A DNA stretch of 64,000 bases, from positions 160,917-224,916 of the forward strand of contig NZ_JAJFOW010000007.1 of assembly GCF_020731285.1 (NCBI RefSeq), written 5' to 3'. The position numbers and the translations under genes were made by a program. Shown here in pieces: positions 1 to 8,321 of the stretch. The DNA is from Cohnella baijiui. Its GTDB lineage: Bacteria > Bacillota > Bacilli > Paenibacillales > Paenibacillaceae. The notes under the pieces are model-generated. The model made no database searches, was not told the origin of the DNA, and was given only the letters and a program-made list of their open reading frames with translations. Position 1 is the stretch's first letter. The number at the start of each line of letters is the position of its first letter.

Positions 1-10
1 GGCGTCAAAC

Positions 11-1297
11 ATGGAAGAGATTCGGTTCAATACGATTGAAGAAGCGGTCGCCGACCTGAAGCAAGGGAAAATGGTCCTCGTCGTCGACGACGAGGACCGG
101 GAGAACGAAGGGGATCTCGTCATTCTCGCCGAGAAGGCGACGCCGGAAGCGATCAACTTCATGATCACCGAGGCCCGGGGGCTCGTCTGCGTCCCGATTA
201 CGCCCGAACGCGCAGATCAGCTTGACCTGCCGCCGATGGTCAGTCACAATACGGATTATCACGGCACGGCGTTCACCGTGTCCGTCGACCACGTGTCGAC
301 GACGACCGGCATTTCGGCCTACGAGCGATCGATGACGGTCAAAGGGCTCATCGACTCGCAGTCCGGCGCGGCCGACTTCCGCCGGCCCGGCCATATTTTC
401 CCGCTCGTCGCGAAACCGGGCGGCGTGCTCCGACGGTCGGGACATACCGAAGCCGCGGTCGACCTGGCGCGGCTGAGCGGCTCCGAGCCCGCGGCCGTCA
501 TCTGCGAAGTGATCAAGGAAGACGGCACGATGGCGCGCCTGCCCGACCTGACGCAGTTCGCCGCGCTGCACGGCCTGAAGCTGATTTCGATCCAGGATCT
601 GATCCGCTACCGCAACGCGCAGGAGAAGCTCGTCCAGCGCGAAGTCGCCGTCCGGATGCCGACCGATTTCGGCACGTTCGAGGCGGTCGCCTATACGAAT
701 GAGGTGGACGGCAAGGAGCACGTCGCCTTTGTCAAAGGCGAGATCGACGGCTCGAAGCCGGTTCTCGTGCGCGTCCATTCCGAATGCCTGACGGGCGACG
801 TTTTCCACTCGCACCGGTGCGACTGCGGACCGCAGCTCGAAGCGGCGCTGAGGCAGATCGACGAGGCGGGGAGCGGCATCCTGCTGTACATGCGCCAGGA
901 AGGCCGGGGTATCGGCCTCATCAACAAATTGCGCGCCTACAAGCTGCAGGAGCAGGGATTGGACACCGTCGAAGCGAATATCAAACTGGGGTTCGCTCCC
1001 GACCTGCGGGACTACGGCATCGGCGCGCAGATCCTGCGGGATCTCGGCGTCCGCCAAATCCGTCTGCTGACGAACAACCCGCGCAAGATCAAGGGTCTGC
1101 AAGGCTACGGCCTCGAGGTGGTCGAACGCGTGCCGATCCAGATGACCGAGAAGGAAGACAACAAGCGGTACCTGCGCACGAAGAAGGCGAAGCTCGGGCA
1201 TATGCTGACGTTCGCCGAGGATTCGCAGCCTCAGGACCGCGTGCTCGAGCAAGTCGAACAAAACGAACAACTAGGCGCAGTGCCGGAGAGAGGATGA
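11..1297 (+). CDS. ribBA: Bifunctional DHBP synthase / GTP cyclohydrolase II
   Basis: A 428-residue fusion that supplies both precursors of riboflavin: 3,4-dihydroxy-2-butanone 4-phosphate from ribulose 5-phosphate, and the pyrimidine precursor from GTP. The N-terminal half (about 1-200) carries the acidic [10 protein letters not shown] loop at residues 26-35. The C-terminal half has the zinc-binding set of GTP cyclohydrolase II, C259, C270 and C272 in [17 protein letters not shown]. The length fits the RibBA family. It overlaps ribH by an ATGA junction, so it is the tail of a rib operon whose ribD/ribE genes and any FMN riboswitch would lie left of the window. Confidence 0.97.
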   Translation: MEEIRFNTIEEAVADLKQGKMVLVVDDEDRENEGDLVILAEKATPEAINFMITEARGLVCVPITPERADQLDLPPMVSHNTDYHGTAFTVSVDHVSTTTGISAYERSMTVKGLIDSQSGAADFRRPGHIFPLVAKPGGVLRRSGHTEAAVDLARLSGSEPAAVICEVIKEDGTMARLPDLTQFAALHGLKLISIQDLIRYRNAQEKLVQREVAVRMPTDFGTFEAVAYTNEVDGKEHVAFVKGEIDGSKPVLVRVHSECLTGDVFHSHRCDCGPQLEAALRQIDEAGSGILLYMRQEGRGIGLINKLRAYKLQEQGLDTVEANIKLGFAPDLRDYGIGAQILRDLGVRQIRLLTNNPRKIKGLQGYGLEVVERVPIQMTEKEDNKRYLRTKKAKLGHMLTFAEDSQPQDRVLEQVEQNEQLGAVPERG

Positions 1298-1773
1298 ACG
1301 AAATGGCGTTTGTATATGAAGGGAATTTAGTATCGCAAGGATTGAAATACGGGGTCGTCGTCGGCCGTTTCAACGAATTTATCAGCTCCAAGCTGCTGAG
1401 CGGGGCGCTGGACGCGTTCAAGCGCCACGGCGCGGAAGACAACGAAGTCGAAATCGCCTGGGTGCCGGGTGCCTTCGAAATTCCGCTGATCGCGCAAAAA
1501 ATGGCCGAAAGCGGCAAGTATGATGCCGTCATCACGCTGGGCGCCGTCATCCGCGGCTCGACGCCGCACTTCGACTACGTCTGCAACGAAGCCGCCAAAG
1601 GCGTCGCCGCCGTCGGTCTGAAAACGGGCGTGCCAACGATTTTCGGCGTTCTCACGGTGGACAGCATCGAGCAAGCGATCGAACGCGCCGGCACGAAGGC
1701 CGGCAACAAAGGCTGGGAGGCCGCCGCGACCGCGATCGAGATGGCCAACCTGACCCGCGCGCTCAAAGACTGA
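1294..1773 (+). CDS. ribH: 6,7-dimethyl-8-ribityllumazine synthase
   Basis: A 159-residue lumazine synthase, the penultimate step of riboflavin synthesis, normally an icosahedral or pentameric cytosolic enzyme. Recognisable segments are [18 protein letters not shown] near the N-terminus, [28 protein letters not shown] and [16 protein letters not shown]. The start ATG at 1294 overlaps the ribBA stop and has GAGAGAGG just upstream; a second in-frame ATG lies at 1303. The ribT gene that follows ribH in Bacillus subtilis is absent; scpA comes next after an 82-bp gap. Confidence 0.97.
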   Translation: MNEMAFVYEGNLVSQGLKYGVVVGRFNEFISSKLLSGALDAFKRHGAEDNEVEIAWVPGAFEIPLIAQKMAESGKYDAVITLGAVIRGSTPHFDYVCNEAAKGVAAVGLKTGVPTIFGVLTVDSIEQAIERAGTKAGNKGWEAAATAIEMANLTRALKD

Positions 1774-1855
1774 TCCGGCCGCGGGAGGCGGGAGACGCGT
1801 CCCGCAGCGACAGCCGAGCAGCGCAGGGAAAGGGTGAACGGTCATCGGCGCAACG

Positions 1856-2650
1856 GTGCTATACAAGCTGGAAACTTTCGAGGGGCCGCTCGATCTGCTT
1901 CTCCATCTGATCGACAAAGCGGAGATCGATATCCAGGACATCTCGATCAGCGACATCACGGACCAATATATCGCCTACCTGGATGCGATGCAGGAGCTGG
2001 AGCTGGACGTCACGAGCGAGTTTCTCGTCATGGCGGCCACGCTCCTGTCGATGAAGAGCCGGCAGCTGCTGCCGAAGCCGCCGGCGACGGACGAGCCCTG
2101 GCTGACCGAAGACGTGGACGACGGCATCGATCCGCGCGAAGAGCTCATCCGCAAGCTGATCGAGTACCGCAAGTACAAGGCGATCGCCAGCCAGCTGCGC
2201 GAGCACGAGTTCGAGCGCAGCCAGGTCTTCACACGGGAGCCATCGGATCTCGGGCCTTACGTGCCGGACGTGGAGCAAAATCCGGTGGAAGGCCTCCACG
2301 TGGACGACCTCGTTCGGGCCTTCCGCAAGGCGCTGCGACGGGTCGCGGGCCGCAACCGGATCGCCGCGATCCAGCGGGATGAAATTTCGGTCAAAGACCG
2401 CATCCGGGAGATCATGGCCGTCCTGAAGGAAAGAGCCGGATTCGGCGAGCCGAAAGTGCTGTTCTCGCAGATCGTCGGCGACGTCATGGACCGCAACGAC
2501 ATCGTCGCGACGTTTCTGGCGATATTGGAATTGATGAAGCGCAGGTGGGTGACCTGCCATCAAAATCAACTGTTCGACGAGATCGTATTGACGTGGACGG
2601 GAAGGGAGGCCGACGACGATGGATTATTCGACCTTGAAGTCGGTACTTGA
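1856..2650 (+). CDS. scpA: Segregation and condensation protein A (kleisin)
   Basis: A 264-residue ScpA, the kleisin subunit that bridges Smc heads with ScpB for chromosome condensation and segregation. The N-terminal YKLETFEGPLDLLLHLIDKA and the following SISDITDQYIAYLD are the family signature; the C-terminal winged-helix part contains VTCHQNQLFDEI. The only reasonable start is GTG at 1856, because an in-frame TGA lies at 1835. The best purine-rich site (GGGAAAGGG, 1826-1834) is over 20 nt away, so initiation may be weak. scpB overlaps its end by 32 nt. Confidence 0.95.
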   Translation: MLYKLETFEGPLDLLLHLIDKAEIDIQDISISDITDQYIAYLDAMQELELDVTSEFLVMAATLLSMKSRQLLPKPPATDEPWLTEDVDDGIDPREELIRKLIEYRKYKAIASQLREHEFERSQVFTREPSDLGPYVPDVEQNPVEGLHVDDLVRAFRKALRRVAGRNRIAAIQRDEISVKDRIREIMAVLKERAGFGEPKVLFSQIVGDVMDRNDIVATFLAILELMKRRWVTCHQNQLFDEIVLTWTGREADDDGLFDLEVGT

Positions 2651-3236
2651 GGGACTGCTGTTCGTGGCGGGCGACGAGGGGCTGAACGTCAAGACGATCG
2701 CGGAGGTCGTCGGGATGGACGCGGACGTCGTCGCCGACGTGCTGAGGGATCTGAAGGACGACTTCGCGAGAGACGGGCGGGGCATCCGCATCGCGGAGGT
2801 CGCCGGCGGCTACCGGCTGACGACGGCGCCCGAGCACGCCCCGTACTTCGAGAAGCTGGCCTATTCGCCGGCACGGTCGTCGCTCTCCCAGGCCGCCCTC
2901 GAGACGCTCTCGATCGTCGCGTACCGGCAGCCTATCACCCGGATCGACATCGAGGAGATCCGGGGCGTCAAGTCGGATCGCGCCATTCATACGCTGGTAG
3001 CCAAAGATCTGATCGAAGAGGTCGGCCGCGCCGAGCAGATCGGACGTCCCATTCTGTACGGCACGACCAAGGCGTTCCTCGACTACTTCGGGCTGGCCGA
3101 CATCGGACAGCTGCCAGATCCGATCGTTTCGGAGGACGACGACGAGATGGAGGAGCGGACCCGGATGCTTTTCGAGCGGATCGAAGGCAGACAGCTCTCA
3201 ATGGACGATCTGGACCGCGTAATGGAAACGAACTGA
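2619..3236 (+). CDS. scpB: Segregation and condensation protein B
   Basis: A 205-residue ScpB with tandem winged-helix domains that binds ScpA in the Smc complex. Typical segments are LKSVLEGLLFVAGDEGL at the start and TLSIVAYRQPITRIDIEEIRG in the middle, followed by GRPILYGTTKAFLDYFGL. The ATG at 2619 is preceded by GGGAAGGGAGG and lies inside the 3' end of scpA, an arrangement that suggests translational coupling. The acidic tail (SEDDDEMEE) is ordinary for the family. Confidence 0.95.
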   Translation: MDYSTLKSVLEGLLFVAGDEGLNVKTIAEVVGMDADVVADVLRDLKDDFARDGRGIRIAEVAGGYRLTTAPEHAPYFEKLAYSPARSSLSQAALETLSIVAYRQPITRIDIEEIRGVKSDRAIHTLVAKDLIEEVGRAEQIGRPILYGTTKAFLDYFGLADIGQLPDPIVSEDDDEMEERTRMLFERIEGRQLSMDDLDRVMETN

Positions 3237-3269
3237 AGCGCAGGCAACAGAATGAAGCGAAGCGAGAAG

Positions 3270-3313
3270 GCCATACTACTCCCAGGCGAAAGGCGGGAGT
3301 GGTATGGCTTTTT
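3270..3313 (+). terminator. Strong hairpin plus T5 overlapping the start of the next gene
   Basis: A 14-bp stem with a single G-U wobble pairs 3270-3283 with 3295-3308; the loop is 3284-3294, and TTTTT follows at 3309-3313. It looks like an intrinsic terminator for the rib-scp transcript. The 3' arm contains both the ribosome binding site (GGGAG) and the ATG at 3304 of the DUF2953 gene, so read-through transcripts would have that start site occluded. Confidence 0.75.
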
Positions 3314-3999
3314 GGATTGGGGGAACGGCGGTCGCGATCATCGCGCTGCTGGCGATGGCGGCATGCATGTCGTATGTGCGCGTTCGCATCCGGTATTCGC
3401 GAAGCGGGAAGCAGGATCAGCTCGTCCTCGCGGTGCGCGCCTTGTATGGCATCGTCCAGTTGCAGAAGGAGATCCCCTCGATCATGATTCGCGGGATGAA
3501 TATCGTCTACCAGGAGCGCCAGAAGAAGGCCACACCCGGCTCCGGCGAAGACGAACCAAGCAAAAGCAGGCGCAAAATCAATCTTTCGACCATCCGCCGC
3601 AAGCGCCGTGCCGCCAGGATCGTGATGCGGTCGACGCGGCGCTTCAAGGCGTGGGCACTGTCGTTTCTCCGTCGGGTGGAATGCACGAGATGGCGCCTCG
3701 ACGTGCGGATCGGGACTGGCGACGCCGCGCTCACCGGCGTGGCGGCCGGACTGTTCTGGACCGCGATGGGCGCTGCAGTGGGCGTCGCAGGACGTTTTAT
3801 CCGGCTGCGGACCCATCCCCACGGCCGCGTGGAGCCGAATTTCAAGGAGGCGGAATTTGCCGTCGTTTGGGAAGCGGACTTTCGCATTCGCGCCGGAGGG
3901 GCGCTGCTCTCCATGCTGCGCCTCGGCTTCCGGACTGTCCACGCTCGAACGGCGCTGCGCGCCTGGCGCAGTTGGATGTCGCCGCCGGAACATGCGTAA
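3304..3999 (+). CDS. DUF2953 (YtfI-like) membrane-anchored protein
   Basis: A 231-residue protein with one N-terminal membrane segment (about residues 4-25, FWIGGTAVAIIALLAMAACM) followed by a basic cytoplasmic or intermembrane region. It resembles the DUF2953 family, which sits directly before the sporulation gene ytfJ in many spore formers, as it does here (ytfJ starts at 4117). The biochemical role is unknown to me; the context suggests a sporulation function. The ATG lies in the 3' arm of the 3270-3313 hairpin. The region at residues 70-110 is rich in Arg and Lys. Confidence 0.75.
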   Translation: MAFWIGGTAVAIIALLAMAACMSYVRVRIRYSRSGKQDQLVLAVRALYGIVQLQKEIPSIMIRGMNIVYQERQKKATPGSGEDEPSKSRRKINLSTIRRKRRAARIVMRSTRRFKAWALSFLRRVECTRWRLDVRIGTGDAALTGVAAGLFWTAMGAAVGVAGRFIRLRTHPHGRVEPNFKEAEFAVVWEADFRIRAGGALLSMLRLGFRTVHARTALRAWRSWMSPPEHA

Positions 4000-4116
4000 A
4001 GACGCGAACCCTGATCGTTCCGACGTACATAGCTCCCGTCCGTTCCGGGCAAGCTAGAGGATGCAAATCAATCTTCCTTCATGTCAAGCGTGAAACAACA
4101 AGGAGGCGCAAGCACG

Positions 4117-4617
4117 ATGTCCGAGCATCCGATTCAAGGCTTAATGCAAACGGCGATGGAAAATATCAAGGAAATGGTGGATGTCAATACGATCGTCGGC
4201 GAACCGGTCCAAACGCCCGACGGCAGCGTCATTCTGCCGATCTCCAAGGTGGGCTTCGGCTTCGCGGCGGGGGGCAGCGAATTTCAAGGCATGATGGACG
4301 ATCACCAGAACGAAGGGTCGGATCAGCACAATGCCAGCGTTCAATTGCCGTTCGGCGGCGGCAGCGGCGGCGGCGTCTCGATCAGCCCGATCGCCTTCCT
4401 GGTCGTCGGCACGCAAGGCGTCAAAGTCGTGCCGTTGGACAATCAGACCCACCTGATCGAGCGTCTGATCGATATGGCGCCGCAATGGGTCGACAAAATC
4501 CAGACGATGCTGCAGCGCCCGGGCCATATCCGCGAGACGGATTCCACCCTTTCGGCGAAGACATCCGTGAACTCGCACGAATCTTCGCGCGGATCTTCGC
4601 ACGGATCCTCGCACTGA
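4117..4617 (+). CDS. ytfJ: GerW family sporulation protein (YtfJ)
   Basis: A 166-residue protein of the YtfJ/GerW family, made in sporulating cells of Bacillus and linked to spore germination. The conserved core runs from HPIQGLMQTAMENIKEMVDV through VGEPVQTPDGSVILPISKV to the Gly-rich FGGGSGGGVSISPIAFLV segment. The C-terminus is a Ser/His-rich tail (SSRGSSHGSSH). ATG at 4117 was chosen over 4081 because AGGAGG lies at 4101-4106, ten bases before it. A clean terminator follows at 4627. Confidence 0.9.
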   Translation: MSEHPIQGLMQTAMENIKEMVDVNTIVGEPVQTPDGSVILPISKVGFGFAAGGSEFQGMMDDHQNEGSDQHNASVQLPFGGGSGGGVSISPIAFLVVGTQGVKVVPLDNQTHLIERLIDMAPQWVDKIQTMLQRPGHIRETDSTLSAKTSVNSHESSRGSSHGSSH

Positions 4618-4626
4618 CGGCAAATG

Positions 4627-4649
4627 CCGGCCGCAAGGCCGGTTTTTTT
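4627..4649 (+). terminator. Intrinsic terminator after ytfJ
   Basis: Perfect 6-bp GC stem CCGGCC/GGCCGG (4627-4632 with 4637-4642) closed by a GCAA tetraloop and followed by seven T residues. Confidence 0.9.
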
Positions 4650-4693
4650 CGTTGCCCGCGACGCAGGAGCTGAGAATATCCATCGTTCTTTTT

Positions 4694-4722
4694 TCATACT
4701 TAGGGACATGCCCACATAAGAT
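4694..4722 (+). promoter_or_regulatory. Candidate sigma-E promoter for dacB-spmAB
   Basis: TCATACT at 4694-4700 and CATAAGAT at 4715-4722 are separated by 14 bp. They resemble the mother-cell sigma-E consensus (TCATATT, 13-15 bp, CATACAAT). The B. subtilis dacB operon is known to be under sigma-E, which supports the call; the -10 matches at 6 of 8 positions. Confidence 0.45.
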
Positions 4723-4763
4723 GGTAGCAAGCGCTCAACGCGCAACGCTAGGAGGAACTCGAA

Positions 4764-5936
4764 TTGAACGCATCCGCCAAATCCTTCCGATCGATCGGGC
4801 TGCTTTGCGCCGCCGCGATCTCGCTGCTATGGACCTCCTTGGCTTGGCCCGGAATCGCCGCCGCGGCTCCGGCTGCGCCCGTCACGCACGCGAAAGCGAC
4901 GGCGGTCATCGACGTTACGTCCGGCCGGATTTTGTTCAGCGACCACGGAGACGACCGCATGCTCATCGCCAGTCTGACGAAGATCATGACGGCGATCGTG
5001 GCGATCGAGCACGGCAAGCTGAAAGACGTCGTGAAGATCAGCTCCCGCGCGGCCGGGGTGGAAGGTTCATCGATTTATTTGAAGGCCGGAGAGAAAATGA
5101 CGCTGCAGGACCTGCTCTACGGTCTCATGCTGCGTTCGGGAAACGACGCCGCGACGGCGATTGCGGAGCATGTCGGCGGCTCCGTGGACGGCTTCGCGTA
5201 TTTGATGAACCGCAAGGCCGAAGAGATCGGCTTGACGAACAGTCATTTCGTCAATCCGTCCGGTCTCGATCATAAGGACCACTATTCCTCCGCGAACGAC
5301 CTGGCCAAACTGACGGCATACGCGATGCATAACGACACCTTCCGCGAAATCGTGAAGACGAAAGAAAAAAAGGCGGACGGCCGCGATTACGAATGGCTGA
5401 ACAAAAATAAAATGCTGCGTTTCTACGAAGGGGCGGACGGCGTCAAGACGGGCTATACGAAGCAAGCCCTGCGATGCCTGGTCAGCTCCGCCACCCGGTA
5501 CGGTCAGCAGATCGTAGTCGTCACGCTGAACGATGGGGACGACTGGGCGGATCATCAGCGACTGCTCGATTACGGCTTCGCCAACTATCCGCTGCAGGAG
5601 GTCGTCGGTTCGGACGAGGGCGTCGCCGGCTACCCGTTCCGCACCGCTTCGGCGTTCCGGTACCCGTTCGCCGCCGGCGAACGCGACCAGGTACGCATTC
5701 ATTTGACGCCTTATGCGAGCGGCGGCGTCGATTACGCGTTGGGCTATCGCGGCAAGCTGACGTTCCGTCTGGACGGGCAGACGCTGGGGAGCGTGCTCCT
5801 GCTGCCGCAAGCCGCAAAGGACAGCGCCGGACAAACGCCCGAAGCGCCGACAATGGCGGAGCCGTCCCCGGCGCCGCATTTGACCTTCGCGGAAGCGCTG
5901 CGCCGCTCGATCCGGTTCGTCCTGTCATTCGGTTGA
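4764..5936 (+). CDS. dacB: Sporulation D-alanyl-D-alanine carboxypeptidase (DacB-like)
   Basis: A 390-residue low-molecular-weight penicillin-binding protein that trims stem peptides in peptidoglycan, here probably spore cortex. The three active-site motifs are present: SLTK (S70, K73), SGN (125-127) and KTG (228-230). A signal peptide occupies about residues 1-37 (ending IAAAAPA). The C-terminal beta-sheet domain ends in an amphipathic segment (EALRRSIRFVLSFG) typical of membrane anchoring. The TTG start at 4764 has AGGAGG at 4750-4755. Placement before spmA-spmB is the Bacillus dacB order. Confidence 0.93.
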   Translation: MNASAKSFRSIGLLCAAAISLLWTSLAWPGIAAAAPAAPVTHAKATAVIDVTSGRILFSDHGDDRMLIASLTKIMTAIVAIEHGKLKDVVKISSRAAGVEGSSIYLKAGEKMTLQDLLYGLMLRSGNDAATAIAEHVGGSVDGFAYLMNRKAEEIGLTNSHFVNPSGLDHKDHYSSANDLAKLTAYAMHNDTFREIVKTKEKKADGRDYEWLNKNKMLRFYEGADGVKTGYTKQALRCLVSSATRYGQQIVVVTLNDGDDWADHQRLLDYGFANYPLQEVVGSDEGVAGYPFRTASAFRYPFAAGERDQVRIHLTPYASGGVDYALGYRGKLTFRLDGQTLGSVLLLPQAAKDSAGQTPEAPTMAEPSPAPHLTFAEALRRSIRFVLSFG

Positions 5937-5978
5937 AGCGTTCGCTCCGCGCAAACCAAGGGGAAGGAGGCGATCCGC

Positions 5979-6620
5979 ATGGTCAATTGGATCTGGCTCG
6001 GCATGATCGTGTTCAGCGTGGCGTTCGCCGTCGCGACCGGTCGGGTCGATCAGGTGACGGAGGCCGCCTTCAGCGGCGCGCAGACCGGCGTCACCGTCTG
6101 CTTCGGCCTGATCAGCATCCTCGTGTTCTGGATGGGGCTGATGCGCATCGCCGAAGTATCGGGCCTCGTGCTTAAACTGTCCCGGCTGCTGGCGCCCGTC
6201 GTCCGCTGGCTGTTTCCCGATGTGCCGAAGGATCATCCCGCGCTCGGGTTCATCTTGTCCAATATGAGCGCCAATCTGCTCGGCCTCGGCAATGCTGCGA
6301 CGCCCATGGGGATACGGGCGATGCAGGAGCTGCAAAAGCTGAATCCGCACCCGGAGACAGCGACGCCGGCGATGTGCACGCTCCTCGCGCTCAACACGGC
6401 GAGCATCACCCTGATCCCGACGACGTTGATCGCGATCCGCATGAACTTCGGCTCTGCATCCCCGGCCGACATTATCGCGCCGACGCTGCTCGCGACAGCC
6501 ATCTCCACGGGCGCGGCGATCATCGCCGACAGGTGGTACCGGCGCCGTTCCGGCGATCCGCCCGCCGCGCTGCCGCGACCGACCGAGACCGCCGGCGTCG
6601 CACCGCCGAAAGGGGCGTAG
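5979..6620 (+). CDS. spmA: Spore maturation protein A
   Basis: A 213-residue polytopic membrane protein of the nucleoside-recognition (Gate) family, needed with SpmB for proper dehydration of the spore core in Bacillus. Conserved parts include FSGAQTGVTVCFGLISILVF and LSNMSANLLGLGNAATPMG. ATG at 5979 follows AAGGAGG. It lies 42 bp after dacB and 3 bp before spmB, consistent with one operon. Confidence 0.95.
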   Translation: MVNWIWLGMIVFSVAFAVATGRVDQVTEAAFSGAQTGVTVCFGLISILVFWMGLMRIAEVSGLVLKLSRLLAPVVRWLFPDVPKDHPALGFILSNMSANLLGLGNAATPMGIRAMQELQKLNPHPETATPAMCTLLALNTASITLIPTTLIAIRMNFGSASPADIIAPTLLATAISTGAAIIADRWYRRRSGDPPAALPRPTETAGVAPPKGA

Positions 6621-6623
6621 CGG

Positions 6624-7154
6624 ATGGTGGCCGCGCTGCACGCCCTCTCCACCTGGGCGATCCCCATGTTCATCGTCCTCATCCCTCTGTATGCGGCATT
6701 TCGCAAAGTCCCGGTGTACGAGACGTTCGTGGACGGCGCGAAGGACGGCTTCTCGACGGCCATCGGCATCATCCCGCATCTGGTCGGCATGCTGACGGCG
6801 ATCAGCATGTTCCGGGCCTCCGGCGCGATGGATATGCTGGTCGCCGCGGCCAAGCCGCTGTTCGCGCGGCTGGGCGTTCCCGGCGACGTGCTGCCGCTCG
6901 GCCTGCTTCGCCCGATCACGGGCGCCGGCTCGCTCGCCTTCGCCACCGACCTGATCAAGGCGCACGGCCCCGACTCGTTCATCGGCCGCATCGCCTCCAC
7001 GATCCAGGGCAGTACGGACACGACGCTCTACGTGCTTACCGTCTACTTCGGCGCGATCGGCATCCGCAACGCCCGCTACGCGCTCAAGGTCGGACTTTTT
7101 TCCGACGCGGTCGGATTTTTCGCCGCGGTGTTCGCCTGCTGGTTGCTGTACTAA
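6624..7154 (+). CDS. spmB: Spore maturation protein B
   Basis: A 176-residue polytopic membrane protein and partner of SpmA. Signature stretches are VYETFVDGAKDGFSTAIGII and RPITGAGSLAFATDLIKAHG, ending in STDTTLYVLTVYFGAIGIRN. The gene starts three bases after the spmA stop with a weak site (AGGGGCG). It is the last gene of the dacB-spm operon; a 51-bp repeat array and a terminator follow. Confidence 0.95.
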   Translation: MVAALHALSTWAIPMFIVLIPLYAAFRKVPVYETFVDGAKDGFSTAIGIIPHLVGMLTAISMFRASGAMDMLVAAAKPLFARLGVPGDVLPLGLLRPITGAGSLAFATDLIKAHGPDSFIGRIASTIQGSTDTTLYVLTVYFGAIGIRNARYALKVGLFSDAVGFFAAVFACWLLY

Positions 7155-7155
7155 G

Positions 7156-7345
7156 CGAAAAGCACAATTCTATTCGATATTTCGAATACGAAAGCCGCAA
7201 TCCCGCCGAAAAGCACGTTTCTATTCGATTTTTCGAATACGAAAGCCGCTATCCCGCCGAAAAGCATTATTCTATTCGATTTTTCGAATACGAATGAATA
7301 CGAATGCCCGCTTTCCCGTGAAAAGCACGATTCGATTTCGATATT
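7156..7345. repeat. 51-bp tandem repeat array, family 1 (three full units plus a partial one)
   Basis: Units begin with CGAAAAGCA at 7156, 7207 and 7258, exactly 51 bp apart; a decayed fourth unit begins near 7319. Each contains the palindrome ATTCGATTTTTCGAAT (ATTCGATATTTCGAAT in unit 1). Because 51 is a multiple of three, the minus strand stays open and gives a 17-residue peptide repeat, VFEKSNRNVLFGGIAAF. The same family, in the opposite orientation, occurs at 61071 and 63634. Confidence 0.9.
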
Positions 7346-7363
7346 CTCCATCTAGCTTTTCGA

Positions 7364-7402
7364 GGGATACGGCCAGCCGCCGGGCGGGCCGTATTCCTTT
7401 TT
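7364..7402 (+). terminator. Intrinsic terminator after spmB and its repeats
   Basis: An 11-bp stem (7364-7374 with 7387-7397, one G-U pair), a 12-nt loop and five T residues at 7398-7402. Confidence 0.85.
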
Positions 7403-7483
7403 GCCGTCGTCGGCAAGGGCCGAGGGCTTCAGGTTGTGAAAACCTTTCCGACGGAGTATGATGAGGGGTGAGGTGAACGACCA

Positions 7484-8221
7484 GTGGAACGATTGCAGAA
7501 GATTCTTGCCCATGCCGGAGTCGCTTCGCGGCGCAAATGCGAAGAATTGATTCAAAGCGGCAAAGTGACCGTGAACGACGAGGTCGTCCGCGAGCTCGGC
7601 GTCAAGGCCGATCCCGCCAAAGACGTCATCGCGGTCAACGGCAAGCGGATTCGTACGGAAGACAAACTGTATTTGTTGTTTAACAAGCCGAAAGGCGTCA
7701 TTACGAGCGTGCACGACGAAAAAGGCCGCAGCGTCGTGACCGATTATTTAAAAGGCGTCAAAGAGCGCGTCTATCCGGTCGGCCGGCTGGATTACGATAC
7801 GGAAGGACTGCTGCTGCTCACCAACGACGGCGAGCTGGCGAACCTGCTCACGCACCCCCGGCACCACGTGCCGAAGACGTACCATGCGACCGTCGAGAAG
7901 GTGCCGCACGGCGCTGCCCTGGAAAAGCTTCAAAAGGGCATCAAGCTCGAGGACGGCATAACCGCGCCGGCCGAGGTCGAATATCACGACGTCGACCCGG
8001 AGGGCAAGATGGCCACGATCGCCATCACGATCCGCGAAGGCCGCAACCGGCAGGTTCGGCGCATGTTCGAGGCGATCCATCATCCCGTCGTCCGGCTGAA
8101 GCGGGTATCGTTCGGCGGCCTGACGCTGGACAACCTCCAACGCGGCAAATACCGCAAGCTCAGCGAGCAGGAGGTCAAGCTGCTGCGCGAGGCCGCCGAG
8201 CAGGCGGGAAGCGGTACTTAG
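7484..8221 (+). CDS. rluB: 23S rRNA pseudouridine synthase (RluB family)
   Basis: A 245-residue RsuA/RluB-type pseudouridine synthase. An S4 RNA-binding domain fills residues 1-60 (RLQKILAHAGVASRRKCEEL). The catalytic aspartate is D103 in GRLDYDTEGLLLLTNDGEL, and the RNRQVRRMFEAI motif is near residue 186. It presumably modifies helix 89-93 of 23S rRNA, as RluB does. GTG at 7484 is preceded by GAGGGGTGAGG. Position between spmB and resA matches B. subtilis ypuL. Confidence 0.93.
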   Translation: MERLQKILAHAGVASRRKCEELIQSGKVTVNDEVVRELGVKADPAKDVIAVNGKRIRTEDKLYLLFNKPKGVITSVHDEKGRSVVTDYLKGVKERVYPVGRLDYDTEGLLLLTNDGELANLLTHPRHHVPKTYHATVEKVPHGAALEKLQKGIKLEDGITAPAEVEYHDVDPEGKMATIAITIREGRNRQVRRMFEAIHHPVVRLKRVSFGGLTLDNLQRGKYRKLSEQEVKLLREAAEQAGSGT

Positions 8222-8263
8222 TACCCCTATGTCACACAATGTTCAAACCGGCGGTCGGGGCGA

Positions 8264-8294
8264 TTGTCTCCGGCCCCGGTATTTTCGTTATAAT
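8264..8294 (+). promoter_or_regulatory. Candidate sigma-A promoter of the res genes
   Basis: TATAAT at 8289-8294 with TTGTCT at 8264-8269, a 19-bp spacer. The -10 is perfect but the spacing is long, and it lies 28 bp before the resA start. Confidence 0.5.
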
Positions 8295-8321
8295 GGTAAA
8301 AAAGCGGTTGGTGGTGAAACA

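Noticed and set aside
3252..4673. 473-codon plus-strand frame
   Set aside because: It is an out-of-frame shadow of the DUF2953 and ytfJ genes with an Arg/Pro-rich composition typical of high-GC antiframes.
7156..7345. Possible CRISPR array
   Set aside because: The whole 51-bp unit is repeated, including what would be spacers, and no cas gene is near.
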